Positions 23,191 through 34,902 of a stretch of DNA of 64,000 nt are shown piece after piece. The notes below the pieces were generated by a model. That model made no database searches. It was not told the origin of the DNA and saw nothing but the letters and a program-made list of their open reading frames with translations. A program made the translations under genes and the position numbers. Within the stretch, counting starts at the first letter, position 1, and each line of letters begins with the position of its first letter. This DNA comes from Phragmites australis (Eukaryota; Streptophyta; Magnoliopsida; Poales; Poaceae): NCBI RefSeq assembly GCF_958298935.1, contig NC_084930.1, forward strand, positions 27,316,001 through 27,380,000. The letters run 5' to 3'.

Positions 23191-24534
23191 TCAAAATGGC
23201 CTCTTGAGCCCCTTGAAGTCAACGGTTTCGATGCACTCGACGCTGCCTCTGGAGCCGTTGAGCATCTTGAGCAGCTCGCTGGCGCGCTCCTTGGTCACGC
23301 CGACGCAGCCGACCTGGAGCAGCAGCAGGAGCTTCTGGAACGCGCCCACGCGCAGCGCCTCTGCACGGCAAGCGGCGGCGCCGGCTTCGGACGCGCGGCA
23401 GAGGCGCCAGAGCGCCGAGACGGCGAACTCCGTGGCCATGTCGGACACGCGGAACATCTTCTTGACGAGCACCGGGACGACCAACGCGTGCGCGCGCGCG
23501 GCCGCGAGCCCGGCGTCGACGCACAGGACGCCGTCGAGGGCGGCGAGCGCCTTCTCGCTCGTGCCCTTGTCAGCGTCGACGAGGAGCTCGACGACCACTG
23601 GCACCGCGCCGAGCTCGGCAAGGCGGGCTGCCGCGCGGTCGGAGGCGGAGACGAGGTAGTAGGCCGTGACCAACGCGGCCTTGGTAGCCTGCAGGGAGAC
23701 CGGGTTCCTGACGAGGCCGACGAGCACGCCGCACATGCCTGGGGTCTTCGAGACTGCATCGAGGGTGTGCGGGTTTGCCGACGAGGCGAGCTCCCGGAGC
23801 ACGATGGCGGCGCTGGCCCGCGCGGCAAGCTCGCCGTGGGACATCACCGAGACGAGGGACTTGAGCGAGGCCGGGGAGGCAATGCAGCTCCGTGCCTCGT
23901 CGTCGAGTGGGAAGAACACGGTCAGCGCAGCAAGGATCTCCCCCATCGCACCCGAGACTGCGCCGGCGCCCTCGACGCGCTCCCCGGCGAGGCATCCGAA
24001 CGCCGCCGACAACGCGCGCGCCGCACCTGCCGCCGCGAGGCACCGCCTGTTCTGGTCGCTCTCCTTCCCGAGCGCCCTCGCCCTGGCCGCGGCCACCCCG
24101 CATGCCGCCGCGTCCCTGCGCCTGGCCGCAGAAGAGACCTCCGCGACCGCGTCGGCCGCGTCCGCCTCACCGAGGGGCACCCTGGGCGTGGGCACCCGCT
24201 CCACCCCGCGCGCGCGGTTGGCGACGCACCAGTCCTGGATCATCCGGCGCGTGGCGTGGTTGGGCAAGAGGTCGGCGAGCCGCACGGGGCGGCCGGTGAC
24301 GGGGCAGGCTGTGTGTCCCCGCGCCAGCCACCCTTCCAGGCTCTCCCGGTCGTACGTGATCCCCGTGGGCGCCGTCACCGGGTCCCGCATCAGTTCCAGC
24401 GAGATCGGGCACCGGAAGTGCGCCGGCACCGCCACCTCCTCGCTAGCTGCCGCCTGCTTGCTCCGCCTCAGCAATGGAACCTCCGGCACCAGCCTCGACG
24501 CGGGCCTTGTTGCGCGAGACATGGGCAAAACCAT
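23191..24534 (-). CDS. U-box E3 ubiquitin ligase with ARM repeats (PUB20/21-like)
   Basis: Intact single-exon gene of 447 residues from the ATG at 24,534 ([11 protein letters not shown]). An upstream in-frame TTG is not a likely start. The U-box lies at about residues 37-108, with the conserved [30 protein letters not shown] and CPVTG blocks that recruit the E2 enzyme. Leu/Ala-rich helical ARM-type repeats fill about 120-430 and should bind the substrate. Plant U-box/ARM proteins of this length and intronless structure (PUB20-27 group) attach ubiquitin to proteins in immune and stress signalling, in the cytosol or at membranes. The exact orthologue cannot be set from sequence alone. Very GC-rich, as in many grass genes. 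It has its own TATA box at about 24,754-24,762 and a GA/CT run in the leader, with no close neighbour. Confidence 0.93.
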   Translation of the reverse strand: MVLPMSRATRPASRLVPEVPLLRRSKQAAASEEVAVPAHFRCPISLELMRDPVTAPTGITYDRESLEGWLARGHTACPVTGRPVRLADLLPNHATRRMIQDWCVANRARGVERVPTPRVPLGEADAADAVAEVSSAARRRDAAACGVAAARARALGKESDQNRRCLAAAGAARALSAAFGCLAGERVEGAGAVSGAMGEILAALTVFFPLDDEARSCIASPASLKSLVSVMSHGELAARASAAIVLRELASSANPHTLDAVSKTPGMCGVLVGLVRNPVSLQATKAALVTAYYLVSASDRAAARLAELGAVPVVVELLVDADKGTSEKALAALDGVLCVDAGLAAARAHALVVPVLVKKMFRVSDMATEFAVSALWRLCRASEAGAAACRAEALRVGAFQKLLLLLQVGCVGVTKERASELLKMLNGSRGSVECIETVDFKGLKRPF

Positions 24535-24647
24535 TGCTAGCTTCTGGTACAACCTAAAACGAATCCTTGCGCCCAGCCCCTAGGCTGAATGATGCTCGCA
24601 GCTTGCCGTAAACGTTGAACCGCTGAGAGTAAGTCCTTGAGCTGACT

Positions 24648-24650
<3 letters not shown>

Positions 24651-24721
<71 letters not shown>
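24651..24721. repeat. (GA)n / (CT)n microsatellite in the 5' leader of the U-box gene
   Basis: A perfect dinucleotide run of about 71 bp. Read in the gene's direction it is (CT)n, lying between the TATA box and the ATG about 120 bp further on, so it is probably at the start of the transcribed leader. Confidence 0.9.
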
Positions 24722-24724
<3 letters not shown>

Positions 24725-24753
24725 TGTGAAAAATGGAACGGGGGAAGAGAGGG

Positions 24754-24762
24754 TTTATATAG
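24754..24762 (-). promoter_or_regulatory. TATA box of the U-box gene
   Basis: Minus-strand CCTATATAAACCC about 30 bp before the CT run and 220 bp before the ATG at 24,534. Spacing fits a start site at the edge of the CT run. Confidence 0.7.
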
Positions 24763-24779
24763 GTTGCGGGGAGGGAGGG

Positions 24780-27700
24780 AGAACCGGAGCGTGTGGGCAG
24801 GTTAACGTGGAGTGGGGCGGAGACTTGCGCGGCGTGTGGAGGACGAGGCGAGGAATTTGTATTTTCGGTTGGGGTTGGGTCGCGGGTTTGAACGTTGACC
24901 GTTGAACGTGTAGTTTGAACGAGGCTGGAGGCGCCGACGGAAGTGTTTATTTTTTTGTTACTTGGTTCTTTCCGGCGGTCTTGGTGTTCCTTTTGACTTC
25001 TCTGTTGTTGCGTTTGGGTACCCTAAAGCCTAAAGGATTGGGAATTGCATGGTTTGAGAAAAAGGATTTCGTAGGAATGAAGTAAGCGTGATGCATAGGT
25101 GGGCCCGAGAAGTCGGTGACATTCTAAGGGCCCATCTAGATCGTTCGATTTCATAGGAATGTTTTAGACAATTTTAATCTTTGCCAACTTTTAACTCCAT
25201 CGGAAAGTAGGGCTGAGCATGTTAAATTTTTCGTATTTACTACGTTTTAGTCAACTAAAATCTCCAAATTAAGATATCAATCCACGTTCAATTTCGAGCT
25301 TCAAACTCATAATCTGGTTAGGATTAGGGAGCAAGTCAGCCATGCGATGATGGTGTGGGGGCAAGGTAGCGGGATGACACTGTCCGTAGGTTGTAGAGGA
25401 TCGTCGGTTGGCCCATGTTGGATCGGGGATATCACGTCGCGCTAGGTTAGTGTGGTGGGCGCAAATCCCAAGGTGGCAACATCGTAGGAGACGGGTGCAG
25501 GAGAGTGAGAGGTGGAGTAGCATGCTGGTCCATCATGTCACATTGGAGCGGAAGAACCGAAGCATCGGGATGAAGAAGATAAGATGACAACCGTCTGATT
25601 GCGTATCAACGGATAAGCTTCATCGATCGAAGAAAACGTTGTTCATGGAGTGCGTTCATGTACTCAAATTATGTAGATATGTCATCTCAAACAAATCTGC
25701 AGATATGTTCACATGAGCTTGTAATCCCTCGTTCATGTGAACAATCCAAAAGCAACACTTCTACTAATCTCGTGATTTGAAATTACATGGGATTACGTGG
25801 CAACACATTTTTTTCTATCCTGTTCTTTCGTTTTCTAATTTCTACGAAGATGCTTAGCAATAATTTCACTTTTATATTTTCAGTGGACTTATATTGTGAA
25901 AACGATAAGTTAGGGGGGAAATAACCTTCATGGAAGAATGAGACATAGTTGGCACTTGTCGACGTCAGATATTTTTTTAGGCAACCAAGGATAATATAAA
26001 GGTTTATCTCTTCTTATCTTTGTTAGGTTATATTCGTTATACCACAAGTCTTGTTGTTCGGTGTAATAGATATTTTAGCTGACATGCACTTAATATCCAA
26101 CCCTAACTTGTTGGCCACAATCCTTCCCCACCCGCTACACCATCGATGTTTCGTCACCTGTGCCATTTAGCTGTTGCGCTCACCCTAACCTAGTGAACTT
26201 GCCTTATTGTCATGTTGTTAGAGAAGGTGACGTCAAACAAAGAACAAATTATTAATAAGCCATACAATGGCTAGAGAAATTTGATTTAAATCATAAAAGA
26301 ATTATTTAGGTATTACTAGTATACAACAATTTTCACGACAAAATATGATAATATCCTATAACCGAACCACGATTTTGGAGTATCTTATCGAAAAACCTCG
26401 ATTAAATTGAGTCATAAATACCAGAAATTCAATAAGTCATGTAACCAATTTTGCTAAACCGGAGATGTCACGCAAAATATGCAAGCTAGGTAGGTAGGAA
26501 CAGTATCTCCAACCCATTTAACAAAGCATTAGCTTGGGACGTGCCGACTAATGGCGACTTTGACAGCTGCGACCGGGTTGCTTCGTGCGACCGCATTGGC
26601 TGGAGCCATCGAGCAGGTCAGTCACGTTCCTTGCCGCAATGAATCCCACGAGCCAGCTGACTCGGTGGGCCCCCAAGCTAACGGGACGAGCCGGGCGAAT
26701 ATTCCTTCTTGTCGACTAGTCGTACTAAGCTGGAGCCTAACATGGACAGCTTTAGAATTTTGAAGTAGCGCTTACGTTTTGCTCGAGCTTAACTTTTCTT
26801 TACTTTCTCCGGTTCAAAATTTGATTTTTTTTAAACAATGGAACTATGAAAATTTCTTTACTTCCTATCTATATCGTCGACAGGGTGAAACTAGGGTGTG
26901 GTATCCGGTGGTAGTGTACTGGGATAAATCAAGATTTTGATAGTAATTATCTTATTTTGATCATATATGTAATACGATAAATGAAACTTTAAATCAATAT
27001 TTACTTTGAATTGTGTATTTGACACCATCATCAATTAAATTCTAGCTTCGCCTCTGATCGTCGATCATTTTTGGATTGTCGCCTTGTGCGTATGAGCAAA
27101 TAAGATGTTTTGGTTCGTTGGAGTTGAAAAGAGAAGATGACCTTTGTTTCAGGAGGATTTTAATTAGGCCCAATTTGGAGCATGAGAATTTCTTATGTCA
27201 CTACGGGTATCAAACTGTTTCATATCATATTGCTGTAAAAATGTGTACGTCAAGAAATTGAGGAAGCAATGCCAGAAAAAGTGAGTGGTGGCAGCCTGGC
27301 AGGAGTGGACACCAGCGAGTGGTGACCTCACTAATTCGCACTTGACAGTCGACAGAAGGACTTGATCAACTATGTTCGTTTCGTTTTAGATTCCTACAAT
27401 TGGGGTGCCCTACCATAACTTGCTTAAGTATTTTTGCAAATTGCAATAATTGCTACTACCTCCGTATCACTATGTTTGTCCAGTTTGCATACCTAGACGT
27501 CACAAAGGTTAACTACTTCTTTACCGAATTTGATCATTCTTGTTCTTATTAGATATATGTAGAATTGATCTATCTAATGGGTGCAAGTTTAATATAATTA
27601 TACTAGATAATACACATGTATTGTGCCGCCTAGGTAATGCGGATAGGAAACATTGTGTGAAGGAGAGTAATTTCTTACCGAGTAGCAGTATCCCTTCAAC

Positions 27701-28060
27701 TAGGTTTGAGATTGATGTGTGGAGTATCCCTTCAACTAGGGTAGATATATTTGTAAATTGCGATCTTACAAACTTATGAATAAAGTAAGAGATACTTTCA
27801 GCAATCAAATCACATAGAGATTTATACAGGTTCATATCTCTCATAAAATAATAGCCATGCATTTTATTTTTTTTGTATTGATCTCTAAGACTGTTTATAA
27901 AAAAGAGTTCATGTGTAGCCTAGATAGATCTAAATCTAGTTAAAGGCTCCTTACGTGTAGTTATGGAGAGTTGCTGATGCTGATCGAGATCACACAAGGT
28001 TTGAAGGCTTGAAGCTTTTGTAGGCTTGAATGGAATTATCTTTCATAGGATCCCTGATTC
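24780..28060. other. Intergenic stretch, no gene recognised
   Basis: Upstream region of the U-box gene and beyond. Short frames only. A truncated Stowaway-like end (ctacctccgtatcactatgt) is at about 27,456. A direct repeat of gagtatcccttcaactagg lies near 27,690-27,740. No RNA gene seen. Confidence 0.5.
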
Positions 28061-28061
28061 C

Positions 28062-28141
28062 GTATATTTTATATACATATATATATGTATGTATACATAT
28101 ATATATGTATGTATATATATATATATGTGTGGGGGGGGGGG
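28062..28141. repeat. (AT)-rich microsatellite and poly-G run
   Basis: Alternating atatat/gtatgtatac sequence followed by gtgtggggggggggg. Simple repeats prone to length change. Confidence 0.9.
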
Positions 28142-28372
28142 ATTTTTTTAGAGATAAACTTTCTTATTTATGAGATATATTTTGAGTACTTACGAGCAAT
28201 TTCTATACATCTAGGGATTTCCTGTCCAGTCACAAAGATATACGCTGAGAATATAGAAAACCATAAAAGATCTTAATACGGTAGTTTGATACTACCCATT
28301 GTCACTAATGTTCACATACTGCTCATGGACCCTAGAACATCCGTGCCACGCTATGCCAGACAGAACCTAAAG

Positions 28373-29060
28373 AGGTAGGGGTAAAAACATATCGGATTTT
28401 TCTCGCCCATCCGATGGCCCGAACTATTTTAGATGCTAATCAAATATCCAAAAAATTCTTAGATCTCAGATAATTGCATCAGATATCAGATTCGGATGTA
28501 TGAAGCCAAATATCCGTCAGATATTGGATATCCGAGAATAAATTTGGATATATCTAAAAACTATCCGACAACTATCTAAATCTATCTTTTGAAGCTTTTA
28601 ACTTTTTTACATGAAGTTGGATGAAGACAATCTTTATATAAAAATTGAAGCTCTCAATGAGATCTATAAGTTTGTAATTAATGTTTTTTCATTTAAAGTT
28701 ATTAATATGTTTAAATAATTAATTGAAGCTCTCAATGAGATCTATAAGTTTGTAATTGATGCCTTTTCATTTGAAGTTATTAATATGTTTAAATAATTAA
28801 TTGAAGCTTCAACCAATATATTAGAATATATTATTGATTTGCTTGTTAGATCTTTAATATAGTTGGGTTTTTGATACGTGGAATCATAACATATGCAATA
28901 TATATAGTTGTTGCTTTTACTCAATATCCAAATAAATATTCGTGACTAATATTATCGGTATTTGACTCGTCACATATTCGATTCATATCGATCCGTATTC
29001 ATAACCGAGACTATATACATCCAGTACCATCCGTATCTGCTCCAATTCGGATGAAAAAAT
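28373..29060. mobile_element. Possible non-autonomous hAT-like remnant
   Basis: AT-rich block with many short atccg/cggat and tatccgaga units near both ends (for example 28,390-28,580 and 28,925-29,055), a pattern seen in subterminal regions of Ac/Ds-like elements. The left side has taggggtaaaaac. I cannot define matching terminal repeats or an 8-bp duplication. Confidence 0.3.
28645..28806. repeat. 78-bp tandem repeat, two copies and a partial third
   Basis: Units start ttgaagctctcaatgagatc at about 28,645 and 28,723, and a third begins ttgaagct at about 28,801. The two full units differ at only a few bases. Confidence 0.9.
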
Positions 29061-31080
29061 ATGAAAGAATATATGATCAGCGATATCAAGCACCAACATT
29101 AGGCTAAATCAACGGCCACTAGCCCACTCTAACGCACGCAAATATGGCGGCAGGCGGCAGCATCAATCGTCGTCCACACGATCGATGCATCGAGCCGGCA
29201 CAAGCAGCCGCCGCCGCCGCCGCCGTATCTTCCAAACAGGAATCGATGCCATGACAGTTACATGCCTGCAGAATATATTTCGTTGGAGATACATATGCCA
29301 CAAGTGGTCAGGGCACTGTGTTTCTATGTGGTGCACCCAGCAATTGACCGAGATGAGTTCTCGGCGGTGGGCGCTTCTGATTGCGATGGGTCGAATGGAA
29401 CTGCATTTTTTACAAAGGAAATGGGGAAAAGTTGGCATTTGCCTCTCCATCTAGCCGCTGTTTGGAAATGTGGTTTAGAATCTAGATTCCTAAGATTTAA
29501 TACAAACTTGAACTAAATCATGTGGTTTAGGATTTGCCGCCCTTGTATTTGGACGTATGGATCTAGGGAAAAGAGTCGTCACATGAAGAAGAAAAAAAGA
29601 CCTACTGAACTTAGATATCTTGCTACTTGGAAAGAGTATTTAGATGCCAATATTGATGTTAAAAGTGATAGAGCAACAAAATTGAGAAAAGATATGAAGA
29701 AGAAAGGAGAAAATACCCACCAGTGCGCTAAAATACTAAGATTTGTTCGGAAACAGGGAAACGTAACCGGTGTCGTATGTGACTGAAGAGACGAAAGGGT
29801 CAGTAGGTTCCAATGCACCTGGCCCATTGTATATCTGTGTCCGTCGATGTTACTCTCTATGATGCATAAAACCTTTGTTATGTACATTGGACTTGATTGT
29901 CGGCATCGTGTAGAACGAGTAACAGCGTGCAGATCAAGAGTAATAACTCCTCCGGTCAAAATTAGTACATGTCATCTTGTCTTGTGCATGCAACTAAGAT
30001 AAGAGCTAGCATATAATTTTTAGCATAATTTTCTATCCATCTAATAAATAGTAGCATATATAGTATCGCTATACTTAGACCTTAGTGGGCATAACTTTAT
30101 ACCCATCTATTCAACAGTAGCATATATACTGCAATTGGTGGACAGAATTTCCTAAGGAACTTAAACGACAGTTTATACAAAATAAATAGGACTTGAGAGA
30201 GCATATACCTTCATCAATCCTGGAGTCGTACATGCAGTAGACTTGATTTTTGGACTCCGGTGAATTGACAGCCACACTGGAGAGGTATGGTTGATGCTTC
30301 GCTAGCACATGCATGAAAATAGAACCTACAAACGCAATTCACCCGTGGATTTAGGATGCGGGGACCGAATAGAATAGGGTTCTCCTCATCCGACTTCAGA
30401 TATATCTTCTGGTTTAAGCGTGCTCTGAAAGTGGCCATTAATAAGTGTGTAATGGTACATTGGATGACAAAACTAGTCATTAGCTGAATATATTATGACA
30501 GAATTCCAGCACACACTTCCACAGAAGATTTGGACTACAAAAGTAAGCTATGATTTGTGATTTCGATGTTTCATGTTCGAGTCATATAGTAGCTGCACCT
30601 AAGGCTAAATGCTGCAGCTTGAAGATTTATGAACAAGTATGAAAATGCCACTGAGAAAGATATATGTAACAGCGTATCCAACTGTACAACTGCCAACTGC
30701 AACAAGCTACAGATATATGGGAAACAGTAACTTAACCAACGCAGATTAACCATCGAAGTTTTTTTTTTTTTTTGGCGGGGATTAACCATTGAAGTTGATA
30801 GGGTGAAATTCCTCGTTGGGTTCTTCCACTGGTTGTGAAGAAAAGGGCATGTCAGTGCAGTGCAGAAATCAGTCACGCACGCCAGGTGGGAACAGATAAC
30901 AGCATCACACTAAGGAATTCAGCAGGAACAAATATACCTGACATAATGAACTGATGACGTTCTTCTACCTGCCCTTCTCATAGCGTGCTGATAGAAACGA
31001 GTGCATCTGCTGCTAGGGTGACAGTGCCGCTAGCATCAACACCTTGAATCGGCATTTTCTTGTTTGCTCCACAATGGGCA
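29061..31080. other. Mostly non-coding stretch
   Basis: Includes a (GCC)n run at about 29,208-29,225, a Stowaway-like end (ctcctccggtcaaaattagt) at about 29,948, two similar tagcatatata segments near 30,050 and 30,120, and a poly-T at about 30,760. Frames at 29,185-29,516 have no recognisable domain. The right end may hold the 3' UTR of the SRO gene. Confidence 0.4.
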
Positions 31081-31086
31081 GCTGAG

Positions 31087-34000
31087 TTACTTGACATCAC
31101 GTTTTCTGCACAGGACCAATAAAGAAGTTTTTGTGTGCCGACAAGATACATGCAACCTGCAAAACTCATGTAAAAACATCAGGCAGCATACTCAGGGTGG
31201 AATCTTTTTGCCCTTCAGTTGTCAAAATTGCAGAACTATCAGGGGATTTCAGAGCTACGCTTGTTGCTGCACAGTGGATGGCTTTTGCTCTCGTGTCTAA
31301 CCCTGGAGGCTGACAGTTTGCTTCACTCGACAATGGAGGTGTGCAGCTTACTGGAATCCTAGTTTTTGTATCAGAATGCTGAGCTTGAAGCATCACACTT
31401 TGTACATGGACTTGAGGCATCTTACTTGTACTTGATACTCGAAGGTGAGGCACCATACTTGGTACACGGAGGTGAGGTGCCATACTTCTTGCACAAAATT
31501 GACGAAGCATACTTGGTGACTCGAATTGAGGTGATACGCCTGATGTTGCAGTGTCACTGCCTCCAGCATCTGGATATGATGAGTTTTCAGGTGCTATACC
31601 TGTTGGAAGGGGCTCCAGGACTTCCGGTGTTGTACTTGGCACAACATAATGTAGGCCTTTCATAATGAGAGATTCAGAGTTTTCAGGTGTTGATCTTGAT
31701 ACAACAGAATTGTGCCTTACAGAAGCAGAATTTTGTGTGAAGGGAGCATGGTTATTAGATTCCATACTTGATCCAACAGAATTGCAGGCAAAGTTTCCAG
31801 GCACTCACCTCGGAACAGAAGAGTGATTTGTAGGCCCCATTACCGGCACGAAAGGATCATGGCCCTCAGGACAAGGTGCTGAAGAGTTTTTAAGAGACAT
31901 ACTTGGGCTGGGAAAATCCAGTGGTTTTAGTGCAACACTTAATAGCGGAGAACTTCCACATGTGGAATCATTGGGTTCACATTTCACAGGCACTACACTT
32001 GGTCCTAGAGAATCATAACCACGAGTTGCAGATGGAGCATGCCTACTTGTTGTATCCATGCAGATAGAGTCCACTGCTGTATTTATAGTATCAGTAGCTA
32101 CTTTTGCAGTAGACTTGTACCATAGAGATGGCTGCAACAAGAGATACAAACAGCATATAATAAGGACATATGTGTGCCAGCAAAGATATGTAAGATTGCC
32201 AGATCTAGAGGACAGCTGGACAGGCATGCCATTTCTTCAGCAGGAACATGTCCGTAAAAATGCGGTAGCATGCACAAATAATAAGTACATGAGTCAAGTA
32301 CGGATTTAGTGCCAAATTGCTAAAATCTCATGCATACATGATCATGGTGCAGTTACACCTTCCACAATTTCATTCACCAATGCACTAATCTTATGCACTT
32401 GGTGGTCACTCTAACACAAAATTATATTGAACAGAGTAAAAAACATTAACCTATGTTCCCTCTATTCTGTTTTATATGTAGTTTTCTCCATCTTCTTCCA
32501 AATTATAAAGCATATGTTGATGTTTAATCCTCTTCGCCCCCATTTACCACATCCTCTCCCACCTACATTTATATGTAATGCTCTCACGAACTATTCTCTC
32601 TCCCCTATTTTCATGGTATTGAAATAAGAAAAGCATGGTCATATTCTCTTCTCTTTTTCTTGGTTATACCCTTCTTAATACTTGTGCCTATAACTTGAAA
32701 TAGAAGGAGTACAAAATTATACAGAAACTATTCTTAGCATGGTGATGAAATGATGACTTAATACTGTCAAAGGGACCTACACTGCAGTTAAGTTTTGTCA
32801 GGGAATCCACAAGCAATTTCTCTCCAACAATTATCATCATTTTCTTGACCATTTCTTCACGAGTAATCTTGTTTTCCTGTCAAGTAGAAAAATAAACTGT
32901 TTCAATGAAGACACAAGCAAACTGACTGCAAAACTAAATGACAATCAACAATAGACAGTATATACTGTCAAAATGCACCTTCAACTCTTCATGGTGAAGA
33001 AAGAGCAATTCCCTTGCTACAGATGATATACTTCCCTGAATTGTTTCAAAGAGCACTTTGAACGATATCCATGGAGAAGTTGGCCCTTCACTAGATTTAC
33101 AAATTATCTACACAGAAGAATTTCCAGGCTAAATAAGAAATATTTATTTCTTGTAATGCAATGCTAGTGTCTTTCAACATGAAAAACACAAAAGAGGCAA
33201 AATTTAGCAGTAAAGTTTAATTTCTACAAGCAATCCCTAGCATCATTTACTAAAGAGTAAGGATGTATCCTAGTAAGAAAACAAAGCCTGCAGCTTCTGT
33301 TGGGAAATACAACAAAGAAGAGTTTAAGGCGCCTCACAGGCTGAAGAGTAGAAAGATTTATGCCTTGTTTCGGAGGTGGGTGGAACCATAAACCCTTCTG
33401 ACCCAAATATTCTGAAAATAAATACAGCAAAGAGAGGTCAGGCACACTGTTTCAGAGTGAGTACACAAGATTACACTACTAACTCTTAAAACCACTTGCT
33501 AAGCTTGTTACCTTTAACCTTTGGGGCAAGCCTGAAACTAATAAGATATTCCAAGCAAATATGAGTGCTCAGATGTGAAGTCCATATCAAATAATAGCTT
33601 GGATTCGAACAATTATCAGCACCTGAATCATATATCTCGGTGCTAGGAAACTACCTTGGTGATCCAGGCTTGATAGTTCCCATGTTACCCAATATTGCTC
33701 GGCACAGCAACATGTACTGTACCCCATTTTCGTCAACATCACAAAGACCGACACTACAAAATGATGAAATGTGAAGTAAGAAACAAGTTAATTTCCACAT
33801 TGACACCCCATGTTTCTTTGTTTCTCATAGTTTAGAGCATAGTTTAGAGGAAGGTAGAACAAATAGTCAGCCATTATTGTAGAATTAAAACAGAACATTA
33901 AAACTCTAGAGTGTATTCAGAACCTGGTAAAGGTACGGTTTTCAGGTGAAAGATAACTCCCAGCATCCAAATCAGCATGCCCAGTTGTATTTTCAGTGCT

Positions 34001-34888
34001 CACAAAACCATCCATTAAAATCCTAACTATGTCTTGCTTCCTAGATCCAAGCCATCCATATCTTGCATTTGCAGCACCACACTTCTCGCTTGTCAACCTG
34101 ATCTGTCTTTCAAATGCTTCGAGCCTGCACTGTGCAGTAATATGCTTTGGCGAGAAATGGTGAATGTGAAGTATGCTGTTTGGCATCGCAAATGGACCCA
34201 TACCAGAGAGGAAAAGGTTCTGAACAAACATAAAGCTTTCACTTCCTCTTTCAACAGGTACAATTTTCTTACGTAATATGTCTACAGTACACGAATTCTG
34301 TGGAACTGAAGGGATAGTTTCAAAGACAACTTGCTTCAGCACTTCAGATGGAGACTTTACAGCTTTATCCCCAGTTATCCTTCTTGTACTGCCTTCAACG
34401 GTGCTCATGTACAATTTTGTGGATTCATCGGCTTCCTCATCAAAGAATACAGAAGGAAAAAACCACTTGCCTGCACCATCAATCCATGCAACAGAATGCT
34501 GCTTTTTTGTTTTTAGATTCACCAAGGTCATTGATAAGAAATCAACAAGAAGAGGCTGATCGTCCATCACAACCACAACACTAGATTTGTCACCCTTGAA
34601 TGCATCAACAAGAGACTGCACTATTTGCTCAGGGAAATTGCACCATGAACCTTCTTTGTAAAACACAACACGACTAGGTACTGTGCTTTTCAGGTAATTG
34701 ACGCAGTCATTAGCAACATTAGGTTGAATGCAGCATCTGTGAGCCTGTGTAAAAGATGGCGTCCTGCTGTCCACCTTAGAAGATACATTCTCCACTTCAG
34801 AACGACGGGACCTGGAATCTTTTGTCAGGCAATCATCAACAAGCTTTCGCTTCAGGCATAAAGCATTGGATTTTTGCAGCACATCCAT
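31087..34888 (-). CDS. RCD1/SRO-family protein (WWE, PARP-like, RST) with an in-frame stop; possibly a pseudogene
   Basis: Exons read on the minus strand: 34,888-33,924; 33,753-33,512; 33,411-33,338; 33,107-32,979; 32,876-32,781; 32,131-31,809; and a likely last exon 31,105-31,087. All junctions have GT/AG and keep frame. Residues about 72-148 are a WWE domain (RVVFYKEGSWCNFPEQIV, HSVAWIDGAGKWFFP). A PARP-like domain runs from about 218 (CGAANARYGWLGSRKQDIV) across exon 2 (CDVDENGVQYMLLCRAILGN). Exons 4-5 give the RST domain (SPWISFKVLFETI, ITREEMVKKMMIIVGEKLL). In plants, SRO proteins are nuclear hubs that bind transcription factors through RST and usually lack ADP-ribosylation activity. Exon 2 contains TAG at 33,651-33,653, where relatives read through, so the chain would stop before RST. 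Either the gene is decayed or the base is an error. Confidence 0.85.
31166..31804 (-). other. Open frame continuing past the SRO exon 6 donor site
   Basis: Exon 6 runs in frame to TGA at 31,805-31,807, which overlaps a perfect donor (AG/GTGAGT). The same frame then stays open for 213 codons, rich in Ser/Pro, with a VALKSPDSS segment echoing VALKPLDFPSP in exon 6. It may be formerly coding sequence, an intron kept in some transcripts, or chance. Confidence 0.4.
32454..32709. mobile_element. Stowaway-like MITE in an SRO intron
   Basis: About 256 bp with left end tgttccctctattctgttttat and right end cttgaaatagaaggag, an imperfect inverted repeat of the Stowaway kind, flanked by TA on both sides (32,452-32,453 and 32,710-32,711). 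It lies in the intron between exons 5 and 6. Confidence 0.65.
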
Positions 34889-34902
34889 GGGATGGTTTGG
34901 TC

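Noticed and set aside
24535..24552. Upstream in-frame start of the U-box protein
   Set aside because: The codon there is TTG; the first ATG is at 24,534 and fits the family's short N-terminus.
23488..24583. Long plus-strand frames (up to 350 codons) opposite the U-box gene
   Set aside because: Shadow frames of a very GC-rich gene on the minus strand; no domain, and the minus frame has a full U-box and ARM repeats.
29163..29516. Possible gene at the (GCC)n run
   Set aside because: Overlapping short frames on both strands, no domain and no promoter or splice evidence.
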